33,010 nt of DNA from Lachnospiraceae bacterium (GTDB taxonomy: Bacteria; Bacillota_A; Clostridia; Lachnospirales; Lachnospiraceae), in the NCBI GenBank assembly GCA_028694115.1, contig JAQUUB010000046.1, positions 1 through 33,010 on the forward strand, in the 5' to 3' direction. Both the position numbers and the translations under genes were made by a program. The notes under the pieces were generated by a model. The model ran no database searches, was not told where the DNA came from, and saw only the letters and a list, made by a program, of their open reading frames with translations. Positions within the stretch are counted from its first letter, which is position 1; every line of letters starts with the position of its first letter. Shown here in pieces: positions 7,524 through 15,690 of the stretch.

Positions 7524-10429
7524 CAGACACCCTCCACAACAATCTTATATCCAAGTCTCTTCCGAGCTTTAATCAGTTTCTTCAGTATTGTTTCACCATC
7601 CATTTCCAGTGTGATTGGAATAGAAATGTTGATTTCATCTCCATATACACTTCCGCTGGATGTTCCGGTGAACTTGCTGTTTATCTGCTCTGAAATCTTA
7701 GCAGCTATCAGATCCAGCCAACCGGTATTATTTTCTAATGGAACAATTGCTTCTCTTCCTGCTTCACCTGCTATCAATGGAGTAGCACCATCGATAATAC
7801 CGCCCTTGGCTAGTCTTGGAAGTGTAACCGGTGATAATGTTCCTATATTGAATCCAAATGATTTTCCACCAAATCCGGGTACCCAGTCTGGAATATCAAA
7901 ATGTAATTGATTCAAAGCGTTTATAACTGTGTTGATTCCGTTAACAACTCCGTTCGCCATGGACTCAATTCCACCAAGGATGCTATTAATAACTCCCTTG
8001 ATTGTGTTCCAAATTCCGTTAAAGATGTTTGTAACTACAGTTTTGCATCCTGTCCAAACAGTATTCCAGGTATTGCTTACATTTGTAAGCATCGTAGAAA
8101 TTGCTGTTTTAATAGTTGTAACCACTGTTGAAATTGTGGTTTTTATCGCGGTCCAGACAGCTTGAGCTTTGAGCTTTACAGTGTCCCAATTTTTGTATAG
8201 CAGAACACCAATGGCAATCAGAGCTGCAATGATTGCAATTGCAATGGTAATTGGACTTGTTAGGAATGCAATGGCAGCTCCTAATGCTCCTGCTGCCACA
8301 GCTGCTGCTGCCGAAGCAACACCACCTGCTGATGTAACTGCTGTGAATATCGCAGCTGCTACGTTATAGATTGCCATTCCTGCATTTACCAATTCAATAG
8401 CTGCCGCTATAGATCCAATGATAACTGCAAGTGTTTCCATTATCGTCTGGTGCTCTGATACCCAGTCACCAATTGCTGTAAGTACATCTGCCAATGTCTC
8501 TAGGACACTAACTATTACACCACCTGTCCATGATGCTATAGGCTGTAAGAATGAATCCCACAACCACAATCCTAATGGTTGGAATGTAACAAGAATGTCG
8601 TTGATTGCACCAATAGCTGCAGCGAGTAAATCAAAGAATGCCGGTATAGCATCTTCTATACTCCATGAAGCAAACGGAAGCAGTACATTTTCATACATCC
8701 ATACCAGTCCATCACATACGGTACCGGTTAATGGCTCGATTGCATCAAGTAATCCACTGAATGCTGTCATAATAGGAGTAAAGTCAAGACTTGCACTCCA
8801 ATCTGCTGTAGCCTGTGACATTTCATCTATTGCATCAAGTACATTCAGAAGAATATCAAACAGGGATTGTACAATCTTTGTTCCTGTATCATCAAAATTC
8901 CATGCTTTATCAAGTCCTGTTGCTATATTCCCAACTGTGATAAATACGTTTTTAAGGATGTTTAGAATATCATTACATACCTTAACTCCGGTTCCATTGG
9001 TCCATACTTCAGCAAAGCTCTTTCCAATGTCTGAGCACAATGTCTGAATGCTTGATAATGCGTATTTTGCAGAGTCAATAACTCCTGCACCATTTGTATC
9101 CCAGGATTCTCTTAATGGATCAAAGAGTGTTTTCAGAGACTCTTTGATCTTGTCGATAATTCCCGGTGTATCTCCCAGCTCTGCCGAAGGATCCATAAGA
9201 TCTTCTCCTGAAGAACTTCCGCCTGAAGAGGAATCATTTTTAGTAATATTATTGGTTTCATCAAATGAGAAGTTCTGTGCTGCTTCTTTAGCAGAACCAT
9301 AACCTTTCATTGCATCTGTCGCAGTCTTCAGTCCTTGCGCCGTCTGAAGGCTTTGTGAATAGGTCTTTCCGAAAATAGCACTAAGCATTGTTGCGAGTGC
9401 CTGTGATAGAGCAGCAAGTGCTGTCATCATTGCATTAATTGCAGGAAGGACTGCTGTATAAATTGCTGCAAACGATACTTGAAGATTGGTTTTAATAATG
9501 TTTAAAGACGATGAAAACTCTGTGTTTGTCTTCAAACAGCTGAGCATATAGGAATTAAAATTTCTAAGTCCAGAACTTAATACATTAAAAATGAAAGCCG
9601 AAGCAATCAGGGCTGTAATTCTCTTCTTGAATCTTTCCACAGATTTTTCCATATTGCTGAAGCCTTTGGATGTTTCTGCAGATGAGGTCTTTGCATTCCT
9701 GGTTAATTCCTTAATCTTGGAAAGTATCTGACTGAGCTTTGTTCTGGTACCTGGTGGACTCTTGCTATTCATAACAGCATCTAACTTTTCTTTTGTGGTA
9801 CCAGCTTCATTCTTAAGCCGTTCAAGTTTCTTTGTCTCAATGTCGATTTTTGCAGCCATATCCTGTGCAGTAGATGAACTTTCAGGATTCATCTTTACCT
9901 GTTCAAGCTGTGCTTTCAATTTTTCAACATTTCGACCAAGAGATTCATATTTAGGATCCAACTCATCAATCTGATCTGATATCTCCTTCAGGTGAGAAGA
10001 ACCACCACCATTCTGAGCTGCAGCTTCATAGATTTCATATTCATCTAATAGAGAAGCCATCTTCTGTTTTGCAACTTCAAATTCTTTCTCTGCTGATTTA
10101 AGCTGTTTTTCTATTCCGGATACACCTTTATCCTGTGTCATTCCGCTGATCAGACTGTCATACTGATTTCTCAGGCTGTTAATTACATTTTCCTGCTGCA
10201 CAATTTTCTCTTTCTGCCGATTCAAGGAATTTGTTAGGTTCTCTAATTCCTTCTGTGCTTTTGCGGAGCTGACCTTACCCATAGCCTGATTAATCTTTGA
10301 TGTTTCACCTTCGATTGCATCTCTTGCTTTTTTAGTCTCAGATTTCACACTTCCCATATCTTTTTTATAACCGCTTAAAGCAGCACGGATAACAACCTTC
10401 AACTCGTGAATTTTTCCGCTATCACTCAT
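7523..10429 (-). CDS. Tail tape measure protein
   Basis: This 968-residue protein sets tail length and helps DNA entry. The first 240 residues are highly charged coiled coil. Hydrophobic, probably membrane-active segments appear near residues 330-350 (Ala/Leu/Met-rich) and 730-770 (AIAFLTSPITIAIAIIAALIAIG). A repeated W.T....I...V segment follows, then a C-terminal domain with GFGGKSFGFNIGTLSPVTLPRLAKGGI and GEAGREAIVPLEN, which is a very common tape-measure signature (LAKGGI.....P...GE.G.EAI.P). At about 1.5 angstrom per residue the tail would be roughly 140 nm. It overlaps the genes on either side by 1-4 bases. Confidence 0.95.
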   Translation of the reverse strand: MSDSGKIHELKVVIRAALSGYKKDMGSVKSETKKARDAIEGETSKINQAMGKVSSAKAQKELENLTNSLNRQKEKIVQQENVINSLRNQYDSLISGMTQDKGVSGIEKQLKSAEKEFEVAKQKMASLLDEYEIYEAAAQNGGGSSHLKEISDQIDELDPKYESLGRNVEKLKAQLEQVKMNPESSSTAQDMAAKIDIETKKLERLKNEAGTTKEKLDAVMNSKSPPGTRTKLSQILSKIKELTRNAKTSSAETSKGFSNMEKSVERFKKRITALIASAFIFNVLSSGLRNFNSYMLSCLKTNTEFSSSLNIIKTNLQVSFAAIYTAVLPAINAMMTALAALSQALATMLSAIFGKTYSQSLQTAQGLKTATDAMKGYGSAKEAAQNFSFDETNNITKNDSSSGGSSSGEDLMDPSAELGDTPGIIDKIKESLKTLFDPLRESWDTNGAGVIDSAKYALSSIQTLCSDIGKSFAEVWTNGTGVKVCNDILNILKNVFITVGNIATGLDKAWNFDDTGTKIVQSLFDILLNVLDAIDEMSQATADWSASLDFTPIMTAFSGLLDAIEPLTGTVCDGLVWMYENVLLPFASWSIEDAIPAFFDLLAAAIGAINDILVTFQPLGLWLWDSFLQPIASWTGGVIVSVLETLADVLTAIGDWVSEHQTIMETLAVIIGSIAAAIELVNAGMAIYNVAAAIFTAVTSAGGVASAAAAVAAGALGAAIAFLTSPITIAIAIIAALIAIGVLLYKNWDTVKLKAQAVWTAIKTTISTVVTTIKTAISTMLTNVSNTWNTVWTGCKTVVTNIFNGIWNTIKGVINSILGGIESMANGVVNGINTVINALNQLHFDIPDWVPGFGGKSFGFNIGTLSPVTLPRLAKGGIIDGATPLIAGEAGREAIVPLENNTGWLDLIAAKISEQINSKFTGTSSGSVYGDEINISIPITLEMDGETILKKLIKARKRLGYKIVVEGV

Positions 10430-11336
10430 TGATCATTACTCCTATTTCTCGCTTTGTTTGTTCGATATGCGTGTTGTATCCTCTGTGCTTTATACAGTTG
10501 CATGTCCGGAGAAAGCTGTGGTTTATCCTCTTGCTTTTCAGGAACATTATTATCATTAGTATTTGCTTTTCTATGTACGTTAGGAAACAGATCAGGAAGA
10601 TATTCAAGCAATGAGAAGGTTGCTCCTTCCGTTGCTCCAAGGGTAATCATTACCTTTTCAATCAGGTTTGCACCAAACAGATCTAGTACAGATGCAAGCT
10701 TCTGATAATCCTCTTTTTGAGAAGTTTCTTTTCTCCGGTTATAGCTTTCTATCATATCGATGGCTTCATTAATGGATAATGTCCAGAATAGTCCAGGTGT
10801 GTAATTGCAGTCTAAGAATCGTTCATACAAACGATTTAACTGCTCCATCTGGTATTCATATGTTTTTACATATTCTCCCGAACTCTCTCCATCGAATCCG
10901 TTACATCCTCCACCATCGAGCTGGAGAAAAAACCAGATACCATAAAAATCTGAATGTAAACATCAACATAAAGATTTAGCTGTGTACCACCATTCATCTG
11001 ATACTTGTCATAGAAATTCATGATATCTTTCAGCTTAATTCCATGATTGTATGGAAGAGCTGCTGAATGGATAATCTGAAACATTGTAGTAAGTGGAGGA
11101 ATGTTATCTTCATCTCCAAGTAAATTAATCAGGTTCTTTCTAAACTTCTTTTCCAGCTCCACAATCTCTGAAGTGATCAGTTTAAGCTGCAGCTTCTTAT
11201 CCCCTACTTCCCAGTAAGCAAAAGCAGGACGGATTGCTTTTTTTGATTCAATTGATACAACATTTCCACCTTCAGGTGTTTCATTTGACTGGTTTTCATC
11301 ATTTTCGTATTCATCATTATCAATAAAATTGTTCAT
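10426..11336 (-). CDS. Tail assembly chaperone GT fusion (programmed -1 frameshift)
   Basis: The upstream chaperone frame (from 11336) and the downstream frame (to 10426) are joined by a canonical slippery heptamer, T TTT TTC, at 10932-10926 (zero-frame GGT TTT TTC). After a -1 slip the reading frame continues without stop, through LQLDGGGCNGFDGESSGEYVKTYE into MEQLNRLYERFLD, to the TAA/TGA at 10426. The downstream ORF on its own has an ATG at 10848 with no ribosome site, supporting its expression only as the fusion. The product would be about 303 residues. This is the lambda G/GT arrangement, found upstream of tape-measure genes in long-tailed phages, where the fusion recruits the tape measure and tube subunits. 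Confidence 0.82.
10866..11336 (-). CDS. Tail assembly chaperone (G-like)
   Basis: The zero-frame product is 156 residues, starting at the ATG at 11336 after AAGGAGAAAACCAAA. It is acidic at the N-terminus (DNDEYENDENQSNE), followed by a helical core containing YWEVGDKKLQLKLITSEIVELEKKF. Position between the major tail protein and the tape measure, and the frameshift site near its 3' end, identify it as the G-type tail chaperone. The residues encoded after the slippery site (SSSMVEDVTDSMERVRENM) would appear only in the unshifted form. Confidence 0.85.
   Translation of the reverse strand: MNNFIDNDEYENDENQSNETPEGGNVVSIESKKAIRPAFAYWEVGDKKLQLKLITSEIVELEKKFRKNLINLLGDEDNIPPLTTMFQIIHSAALPYNHGIKLKDIMNFYDKYQMNGGTQLNLYVDVYIQIFMVSGFFSSSMVEDVTDSMERVRENM
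10926..10932 (-). other. Slippery heptamer for -1 ribosomal frameshift
   Basis: On the coding strand the sequence is T TTT TTC with codons TTT TTC in the zero frame, the standard X XXY YYZ form. The -1 frame is open from here into the downstream chaperone ORF. Confidence 0.8.
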
Positions 11337-11404
11337 TTTGGTTTTCTCCTTATACCAGGAATGCCATACCGGGTATATCCGGCATGGCATTTACATTGGC
11401 TCTA

Positions 11405-11818
11405 TTATGTTGGATCTCCTACGACGATATCACTCTGCAGAGACATCTTAACGGAAAGGTCTACTACAGTATTGGTACCACCACCACGTTTGAATCCAAG
11501 TGACGGAATTGCTGTGTAGGTGAATGTGGTTCCATCTGTCCATGTTTCCATGAATTCAAGAGGTGTATCACTATCAGCATACTGGCGAAGCATACGATAA
11601 GCAGTACCTTCCTTGTTTTCTGAATGGACGAATGTATATTCCATATCTCCATAATCACCAACACCATTCTCATAACGCTTGTTGGCTGATGATAAAGGTG
11701 TATTTTCAACCTTCTCTTTTTCGTTGTTCATATCAGGCACAGTCTTCAGATCAGGAAGATCTTTAAACTCTGTGCCACCTGGCAACTTAACACCAAGCAA
11801 TTGACCATTAACTAACAT
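11405..11818 (-). CDS. Major tail tube protein
   Basis: This 137-residue protein begins MLVNGQLLGVKLPGG after AAGGAGGAACAAT. Its pattern (a short strand, a K.VPDMNNEKEKVENTPL linker, then an alternating beta barrel with MEYTFVHSENKEGTAYRML and a C-terminal SLGFKRGGGTNTVVDLSVKMSLQSDI) fits the single-domain tail-tube fold of siphophages. It lies between the tail terminator-like gene and the chaperone pair, exactly where the tube subunit is usually encoded. It would be the most abundant tail protein. Confidence 0.85.
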   Translation of the reverse strand: MLVNGQLLGVKLPGGTEFKDLPDLKTVPDMNNEKEKVENTPLSSANKRYENGVGDYGDMEYTFVHSENKEGTAYRMLRQYADSDTPLEFMETWTDGTTFTYTAIPSLGFKRGGGTNTVVDLSVKMSLQSDIVVGDPT

Positions 11819-11829
11819 ATTGTTCCTCC

Positions 11830-12189
11830 TTAATTAGGTGACAAAATATTTCCGTTGCTCTCGACAATAATACCTTCGTATCGCATAACTTTATGCTTTC
11901 TTCCTGGCTCATTACTATCTGTGCAGCCTGTTCTCTTAAGTCCAAGAACTCCGTTTATTTTCTCATCAACAGCACAGGCAAGGTCAGACGTACTTTTCTT
12001 ATTCCAGATATCAATTTTGTATCTTATATAAGAAGTAATTACCCTATTACCAGAAGTATCCTGTGCTCGATTTTCCTCTTCAGTATATTGAATCTGTGTA
12101 TCCTTTGAAAAATCATCAGGGAAGCTGTCCGAAGCATCCGGACAAATAGCTTCCATAAGTTCCATGACCTTTCCTTTAATGTTGATCAT
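11830..12189 (-). CDS. Tail terminator / tail completion protein
   Basis: A 119-residue protein starting with an ATGA overlap on the upstream gene, after GGAGGATAAAACCA. It begins with an amphipathic helix (MINIKGKVMELMEAIC) and includes RVITSYIRYKIDIWNKKST, the beta strands typical of small siphophage tail-terminator or minor capsid proteins, where a conserved Y..DIW.K...S motif is common. It sits between the HK97 gp10-like gene and the tail tube gene, which supports the call. Confidence 0.72.
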   Translation of the reverse strand: MINIKGKVMELMEAICPDASDSFPDDFSKDTQIQYTEEENRAQDTSGNRVITSYIRYKIDIWNKKSTSDLACAVDEKINGVLGLKRTGCTDSNEPGRKHKVMRYEGIIVESNGNILSPN

Positions 12190-12668
12190 TTGGTTTTATC
12201 CTCCACTGCTTTTATCACATCAGAATTTATCTTTTCAATAATCTGATCTTCATTATCCTTAAGTGCCGGGTACATATATGGTTGTGCAGCCTGACCAGCT
12301 ATGTATCTGATACCGGAATCTGTATCACTTACCAATCCTGGAATAACACCCTTCCACTTATCCGGGGAATAAGTCACAGACACTTCAGGTGATGTTCCTT
12401 CATGGTTTGCAGCTCCTACAGGTCCGGTACCAAATTCAACATATACTGCATGATCAGAATTGGTATGAATCTCTGAAACAATTTCTGCATTCTCTTTACT
12501 GGTTGTATGATCAATAGATTTACGAAGGTCACTTGTATCTACCGGTGCTCTAAGCCTTGCATCATCCCGGACAAATTCTCCACACTGATCAACAGAAGCA
12601 AATAGTTCATCTTCGATTTCAGCCATTGCTGTAAGCTTCGATAAAAAAGCATCCATTCCTTCAATCAT
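12186..12668 (-). CDS. HK97 gp10-like head-tail / neck protein
   Basis: This 160-residue protein contains the family pattern of HK97 gp10-like proteins: GEFVRDDARLRAPVDTSDLRKSI near residues 30-55 (where A..APVDTG.LR.SI is the hallmark), followed by YVEFGTGP and a C-terminal AAQPYMYPAL. It helps complete the head-tail joint. It starts after TTGGAGAAGAT and overlaps the stop of the gene before it by 4 bases. The family usually precedes the tail terminator, as here. Confidence 0.9.
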   Translation of the reverse strand: MIEGMDAFLSKLTAMAEIEDELFASVDQCGEFVRDDARLRAPVDTSDLRKSIDHTTSKENAEIVSEIHTNSDHAVYVEFGTGPVGAANHEGTSPEVSVTYSPDKWKGVIPGLVSDTDSGIRYIAGQAAQPYMYPALKDNEDQIIEKINSDVIKAVEDKTK

Positions 12669-13036
12669 ATCTTCTCCAATAATATCTTCAGATGTCCTAC
12701 CGGATAGATAGCAGTAATCTTATAATCAGGTTCCTGCTGTGGAGTAGAATATACACACACTCCATCACCGGCTGCCATACTGTATGACTTATCTTTAAAC
12801 CAGTATGTTTCCACACCATCTTCATTGGTAATTGTAAAAGGTTCATCACATAGTAATTTCTTCTGGTACTGCTGCACGTTACCAATTTGGCTTTCTTGCA
12901 CTTGCCCGGATTTTGAATATACTGTAACACTGATTTTTATTGGTTCATCAGAATAAGTTGCATACTTCTCTCCGTCCTTACCTTTGTTGACCACCTTTTT
13001 CTTCAGATAACAGTCGCTCTTATTTTTAAGCTTCAT
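12665..13036 (-). CDS. Head closure (stopper) protein
   Basis: I place the start at the ATG at 13036 (MKLKNKSDCYLKKK), giving 123 residues; a longer frame begins at 13072 without a ribosome site. It is beta-rich, with an SVTVYSKSGQVQESQIGNVQQYQKK segment (Q...G....Y..K.L typical of phage head-tail joining/stopper proteins) and a C-terminal PDYKITAIYPVGHLKILLEKI strand. It overlaps the connector gene before it by 11 bases and the gp10-like gene after it by 4 bases, in the standard connector-stopper-gp10-terminator order. Confidence 0.72.
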   Translation of the reverse strand: MKLKNKSDCYLKKKVVNKGKDGEKYATYSDEPIKISVTVYSKSGQVQESQIGNVQQYQKKLLCDEPFTITNEDGVETYWFKDKSYSMAAGDGVCVYSTPQQEPDYKITAIYPVGHLKILLEKI

Positions 13037-13340
13037 GTGATACCACCGCCTGTTTGAGCTTTCTACGTGCAAGGATCCTTTTCATAATGTCCTCTGGAAT
13101 TTCCTTGGAATATGAATTAGAAACACTTACATCTCCTTCAGATCTGCTGTCCTCACCTGCTGCCAAAATTCTTCTTACATAAACCTCTGCAAGAGTAAGC
13201 TGCAGATTTAGCATCGTGGGTGGAATGGATGTCCTGTTACAGACATCCAGTATCATCCCTTCAGCATCATTTATGGCTTGTTGTAGAATTCCTGCATCCG
13301 CTTCAGAAACACGAGTGGTAAGATCATCTATCATAGCCAT
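13026..13340 (-). CDS. Head-tail connector (gp6/gp15-like adaptor)
   Basis: A 104-residue, mainly helical protein with MAMIDDLTTRVSEADAG at the N-terminus, a central LTLAEVYVRRIL helix and a SNSYSKEIPEDIMKRILARRK C-terminal part. The combination of helices and a YSKEIP-like loop matches the gp6-like head-tail adaptors. It is located immediately after the capsid-region genes. The ribosome site is modest (GTAGGTGATCAT). Confidence 0.78.
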   Translation of the reverse strand: MAMIDDLTTRVSEADAGILQQAINDAEGMILDVCNRTSIPPTMLNLQLTLAEVYVRRILAAGEDSRSEGDVSVSNSYSKEIPEDIMKRILARRKLKQAVVSHEA

Positions 13341-13348
13341 ATGATCAC

Positions 13349-13708
13349 CTACTCAGCTTTCTGATCGGTTGGTGTTTCATCCGTTGCATCAGCTCCGGAG
13401 CTCTGAGGATCTTCTCCTTCAGATGAATCTGTTCCTGGTGCATCAGTATCATTGGTTGCTGCACCACCAGCATCAGTTGATGCTTTCGCATTTGCAAGTA
13501 CAAGTTCCTGAAGCTCTTTCTGCTTTGCTTTTGGATCATAAGCAATGCCGTTTGCATCACAATATGCTTTTAACTGCTTCACATTCATTTTTGAAGGATC
13601 TACAGTTTCATCATCTGTCTTTTCTTTAAATCCCTGCTTCTCATAGAAAAGCTTGTAAGCCTTTTCTGTTGCCTGAATCTCATAGCCATTTTTTACATAC
13701 GTCTTCAT
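13349..13708 (-). CDS. HeH/SAP-like domain protein of the head module
   Basis: This 119-residue protein starts after GGAGGAAATAATATT. Residues 1-30 form a small strand-rich region (KTYVKNGYEIQATEKAYKLFYEKQGF). Residues about 40-75, DPSKMNVKQLKAYCDANGIAYDPKAKQKELQELV, have the helix-extended-helix pattern of HeH/SAP/LEM domains. The remaining 45 residues are Asp/Ala/Thr/Gly-rich low complexity. Proteins of this kind often sit between the capsid and connector genes in Firmicutes phages; they may be decoration or DNA-contact proteins. Confidence 0.72.
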   Translation of the reverse strand: MKTYVKNGYEIQATEKAYKLFYEKQGFKEKTDDETVDPSKMNVKQLKAYCDANGIAYDPKAKQKELQELVLANAKASTDAGGAATNDTDAPGTDSSEGEDPQSSGADATDETPTDQKAE

Positions 13709-13723
13709 AATATTATTTCCTCC

Positions 13724-14617
13724 TTATGCATTAGCCTTTGGTGTTACAGCTGCAAAGGCTTCATCTTTTACTACCAGGTAAGCAATTCTCATGGTTGCCT
13801 TAATAGCAATCAGATCCTGCTCTGCAAGAGAGATTGGTTTACCATCTTCATCAACAGTTCCCTGAAGCGTAGCTTCCTTTAAGATTTCATAGGTAATACC
13901 ATCACGTACACCTACCAAGCTCTTATCCCAGTCACCGGCAATAATCTCTGCCTTGGTCTTATCCCATGCATTGTTTCTGGAGAAGTCGATTGGATTAGAA
14001 TAAAGTTCATTCTGATCTGTACCAGGAACAAATAAAGCATTTCCATTTGCATCACGAAGCTTTCTTAAGCTGTTCTTGATTCCGTAGTGAGCAGTAAAAC
14101 CATTTACATCAGTTCCGCTGTCTTCTACAAGTGCCATTGCATCCGATACATCAAGGTCAAGGCTTGCGCCGGTACCAAGAACAATCAGATTTTCGCTGTC
14201 AGTTGCTGATTTCAGCACATTGGTAGCAAATGGTGAATCTGTACCAAACAAACAAGCGGAATCAATTGCTGTATAGAAAGCTTCAGCAATAGACTCTTTT
14301 AGCTCTCCGAAAACGTCAAAAATGGAATCTTCCAATTTCTCTTTTGTACATGGAACAATAACAGCAAGCTTCTTGGATTCCAGTTTAGGATAAATCCACT
14401 GAGCCTTGGAAACTCCAATTCTCTGACCTTCACCAACCCAGTAAGCACCAACACCATCTGTCATAACAGGTACTGTCTTTGTGTCAGATGTCATTGGAAC
14501 GCTCTTGGATAATCTGAGGACGCTGGATCCTCTTGCTACATCCTTAATAATATCTTTGGAAAGGTCCTCAGGAACCGATCCTGAAAGCTCATCTTTTAAA
14601 TAAACTGTATCAGCCAT
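13724..14617 (-). CDS. Major capsid protein (HK97 fold)
   Basis: This 297-residue protein starts after GGGAGGACATAGAATT. Features of HK97-fold capsid proteins include the N-terminal VPMTSDTKTVPVMTDGVGAYWVGEGQRIGVSK (the P..T....P......A.WV.EG..I..S motif), KLAVIVPCTKEKLEDS, and a long helix FYTAIDSACLFGTDSPF. The C-terminal part has AEIIAGDWDKSLVGVRDGITYEI and a strand with MRIAYLVVKDEAFAAVTPK. It follows the scaffold gene, as in other phages of this type. Confidence 0.95.
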   Translation of the reverse strand: MADTVYLKDELSGSVPEDLSKDIIKDVARGSSVLRLSKSVPMTSDTKTVPVMTDGVGAYWVGEGQRIGVSKAQWIYPKLESKKLAVIVPCTKEKLEDSIFDVFGELKESIAEAFYTAIDSACLFGTDSPFATNVLKSATDSENLIVLGTGASLDLDVSDAMALVEDSGTDVNGFTAHYGIKNSLRKLRDANGNALFVPGTDQNELYSNPIDFSRNNAWDKTKAEIIAGDWDKSLVGVRDGITYEILKEATLQGTVDEDGKPISLAEQDLIAIKATMRIAYLVVKDEAFAAVTPKANA

Positions 14618-14635
14618 AATTCTATGTCCTCCCTA

Positions 14636-15388
14636 TTAGCGTCTTGAACGCTGTGTTTTTATAATATCGGAAAAGTTCTGTGTAGTTGCTTTTCCATTTC
14701 CAGGCTTGCTTCCATCCTGCGCTGTCTTTGGTGTATTACTTCCACGAAGTCTTGCATTCACTGCTTCCTGAATGGAATCCTGGAATGCTTTAACAACAGC
14801 ATCTTTTGTCTGTGTAAAAGTTTCTGTGCTTTCATAATTAAAGCAATCTGCAAGAGCTGCAGGAAGCTGCTCTTTTGCAAGTTCCTCAATTGCCGTTGCT
14901 TTCATCTCTCTGGCTGCAAGAGCTTTTTCTCTTTCTTCCAGTTCACGTTCTTTCTTGGCGGTCTCATATCCGGCTTTTTCTTCCGGAGTCATGTTTGCCA
15001 TCTTCTCAGCTTCATCTGCCTGAGACTTTGCATCATTGGTTGCTGCATTAACAGCTTCCTGCACCTTTGCATCAAATGCAGCTTTTAATGTAGGATTCTG
15101 AAGCATATCATCTAATGATGGTGTATTTGCATCATCAGATGCTCCATCCTCTGTGGTACCTGCCTGATCATCTGCAGATTGTTCATCTACTACTCCATCT
15201 GCATTAGCTCCGGCTGAACCTGGCTGGGTTCCTCCGTCTGCTGCTCCTGCAGCTTCATCATTTGTGTTTGCTTTCCCTGCTTCCGGATCTGTTTGTGCCT
15301 GTGAATCCGTGGCAGTCTGCATTGCTTTTTTCTGCTCTTCGGCAGCAGGATCTTTTGTCTGATCCTTTTTCTTTTCATCCTTAATCAT
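14636..15388 (-). CDS. Scaffold protein (DUF4355-like)
   Basis: A 250-residue protein with a long acidic, Gln/Ala/Asp-rich low-complexity N-terminus (about 1-115) and a charged coiled coil, ERELEEREKALAAREMKATAIEEL (central). The C-terminal domain contains KEQLPAALADCFNYESTETFTQTKDAVVKAF and the tail ARLRGSNTPKT, which match phage scaffolding proteins of the DUF4355 family (LP..L......D.....I......F..A......RL.G..P). It is encoded directly upstream of the capsid. The start follows AAAGGAGTAACC. Confidence 0.88.
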   Translation of the reverse strand: MIKDEKKKDQTKDPAAEEQKKAMQTATDSQAQTDPEAGKANTNDEAAGAADGGTQPGSAGANADGVVDEQSADDQAGTTEDGASDDANTPSLDDMLQNPTLKAAFDAKVQEAVNAATNDAKSQADEAEKMANMTPEEKAGYETAKKERELEEREKALAAREMKATAIEELAKEQLPAALADCFNYESTETFTQTKDAVVKAFQDSIQEAVNARLRGSNTPKTAQDGSKPGNGKATTQNFSDIIKTQRSRR

Positions 15389-15436
15389 GGTTACTCCTTT
15401 CTAAGAATGTATCTATAAGCCTTATTTTCAGGCACT

Positions 15437-15459
15437 AAAAAAAGACCTGTTAAAGGTCT
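15437..15459 (-). terminator. Rho-independent terminator or attenuator in the head operon
   Basis: On the coding strand AGACCT-TTAAC-AGGTCT forms a 6-bp stem followed by seven U. It lies in a 92-base gap between the small acidic gene and the scaffold gene. This would partly uncouple the terminase/portal/MuF segment from scaffold and capsid, or be read through. No clear promoter is visible between it and the scaffold start. Confidence 0.75.
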
Positions 15460-15480
15460 CTTTAAAGTCAGTTGAATCAA

Positions 15481-15690
15481 TTAATTATGCTTTTTAATAG
15501 GTGCATCACGCATCTGTTGAACTTCCGGTGTCAATGTAATTTCACCTGTATTGAAAAGTTTATCAAACATCTCATCCGTATATCCAAATAATTTCTTTGC
15601 TTTCTCACGTGCATTTGGATCCGGTTTAGGATCGTCCTCATATAGCTCTGTATCATCAATAAATACTTCATCTTCTCTATCGTCTTTCAT
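15481..15690 (-). CDS. Small acidic protein paired with the MuF gene
   Basis: A 69-residue, strongly acidic protein with DDREDEVFIDDTELYEDDPKPDP at the N-terminus and AKKLFGYTDEMFDKLFNTGEITLTPEV later. Its ATG (15690) has a strong GGAGGTCATT site and lies 14 bases inside the end of the MuF-like gene, in another frame. A terminator follows it. The overlap with a MuF protein that has an additional C-terminal domain suggests a partner or immunity protein, but it could equally be a structural accessory. Confidence 0.72.
   Translation of the reverse strand: MKDDREDEVFIDDTELYEDDPKPDPNAREKAKKLFGYTDEMFDKLFNTGEITLTPEVQQMRDAPIKKHN

Noticed and set aside
8169..9302. Several plus-strand frames opposite the tape measure gene
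   Set aside because: They mirror the Ala-rich and repeated codons of the tape measure on the other strand and lack ribosome sites.
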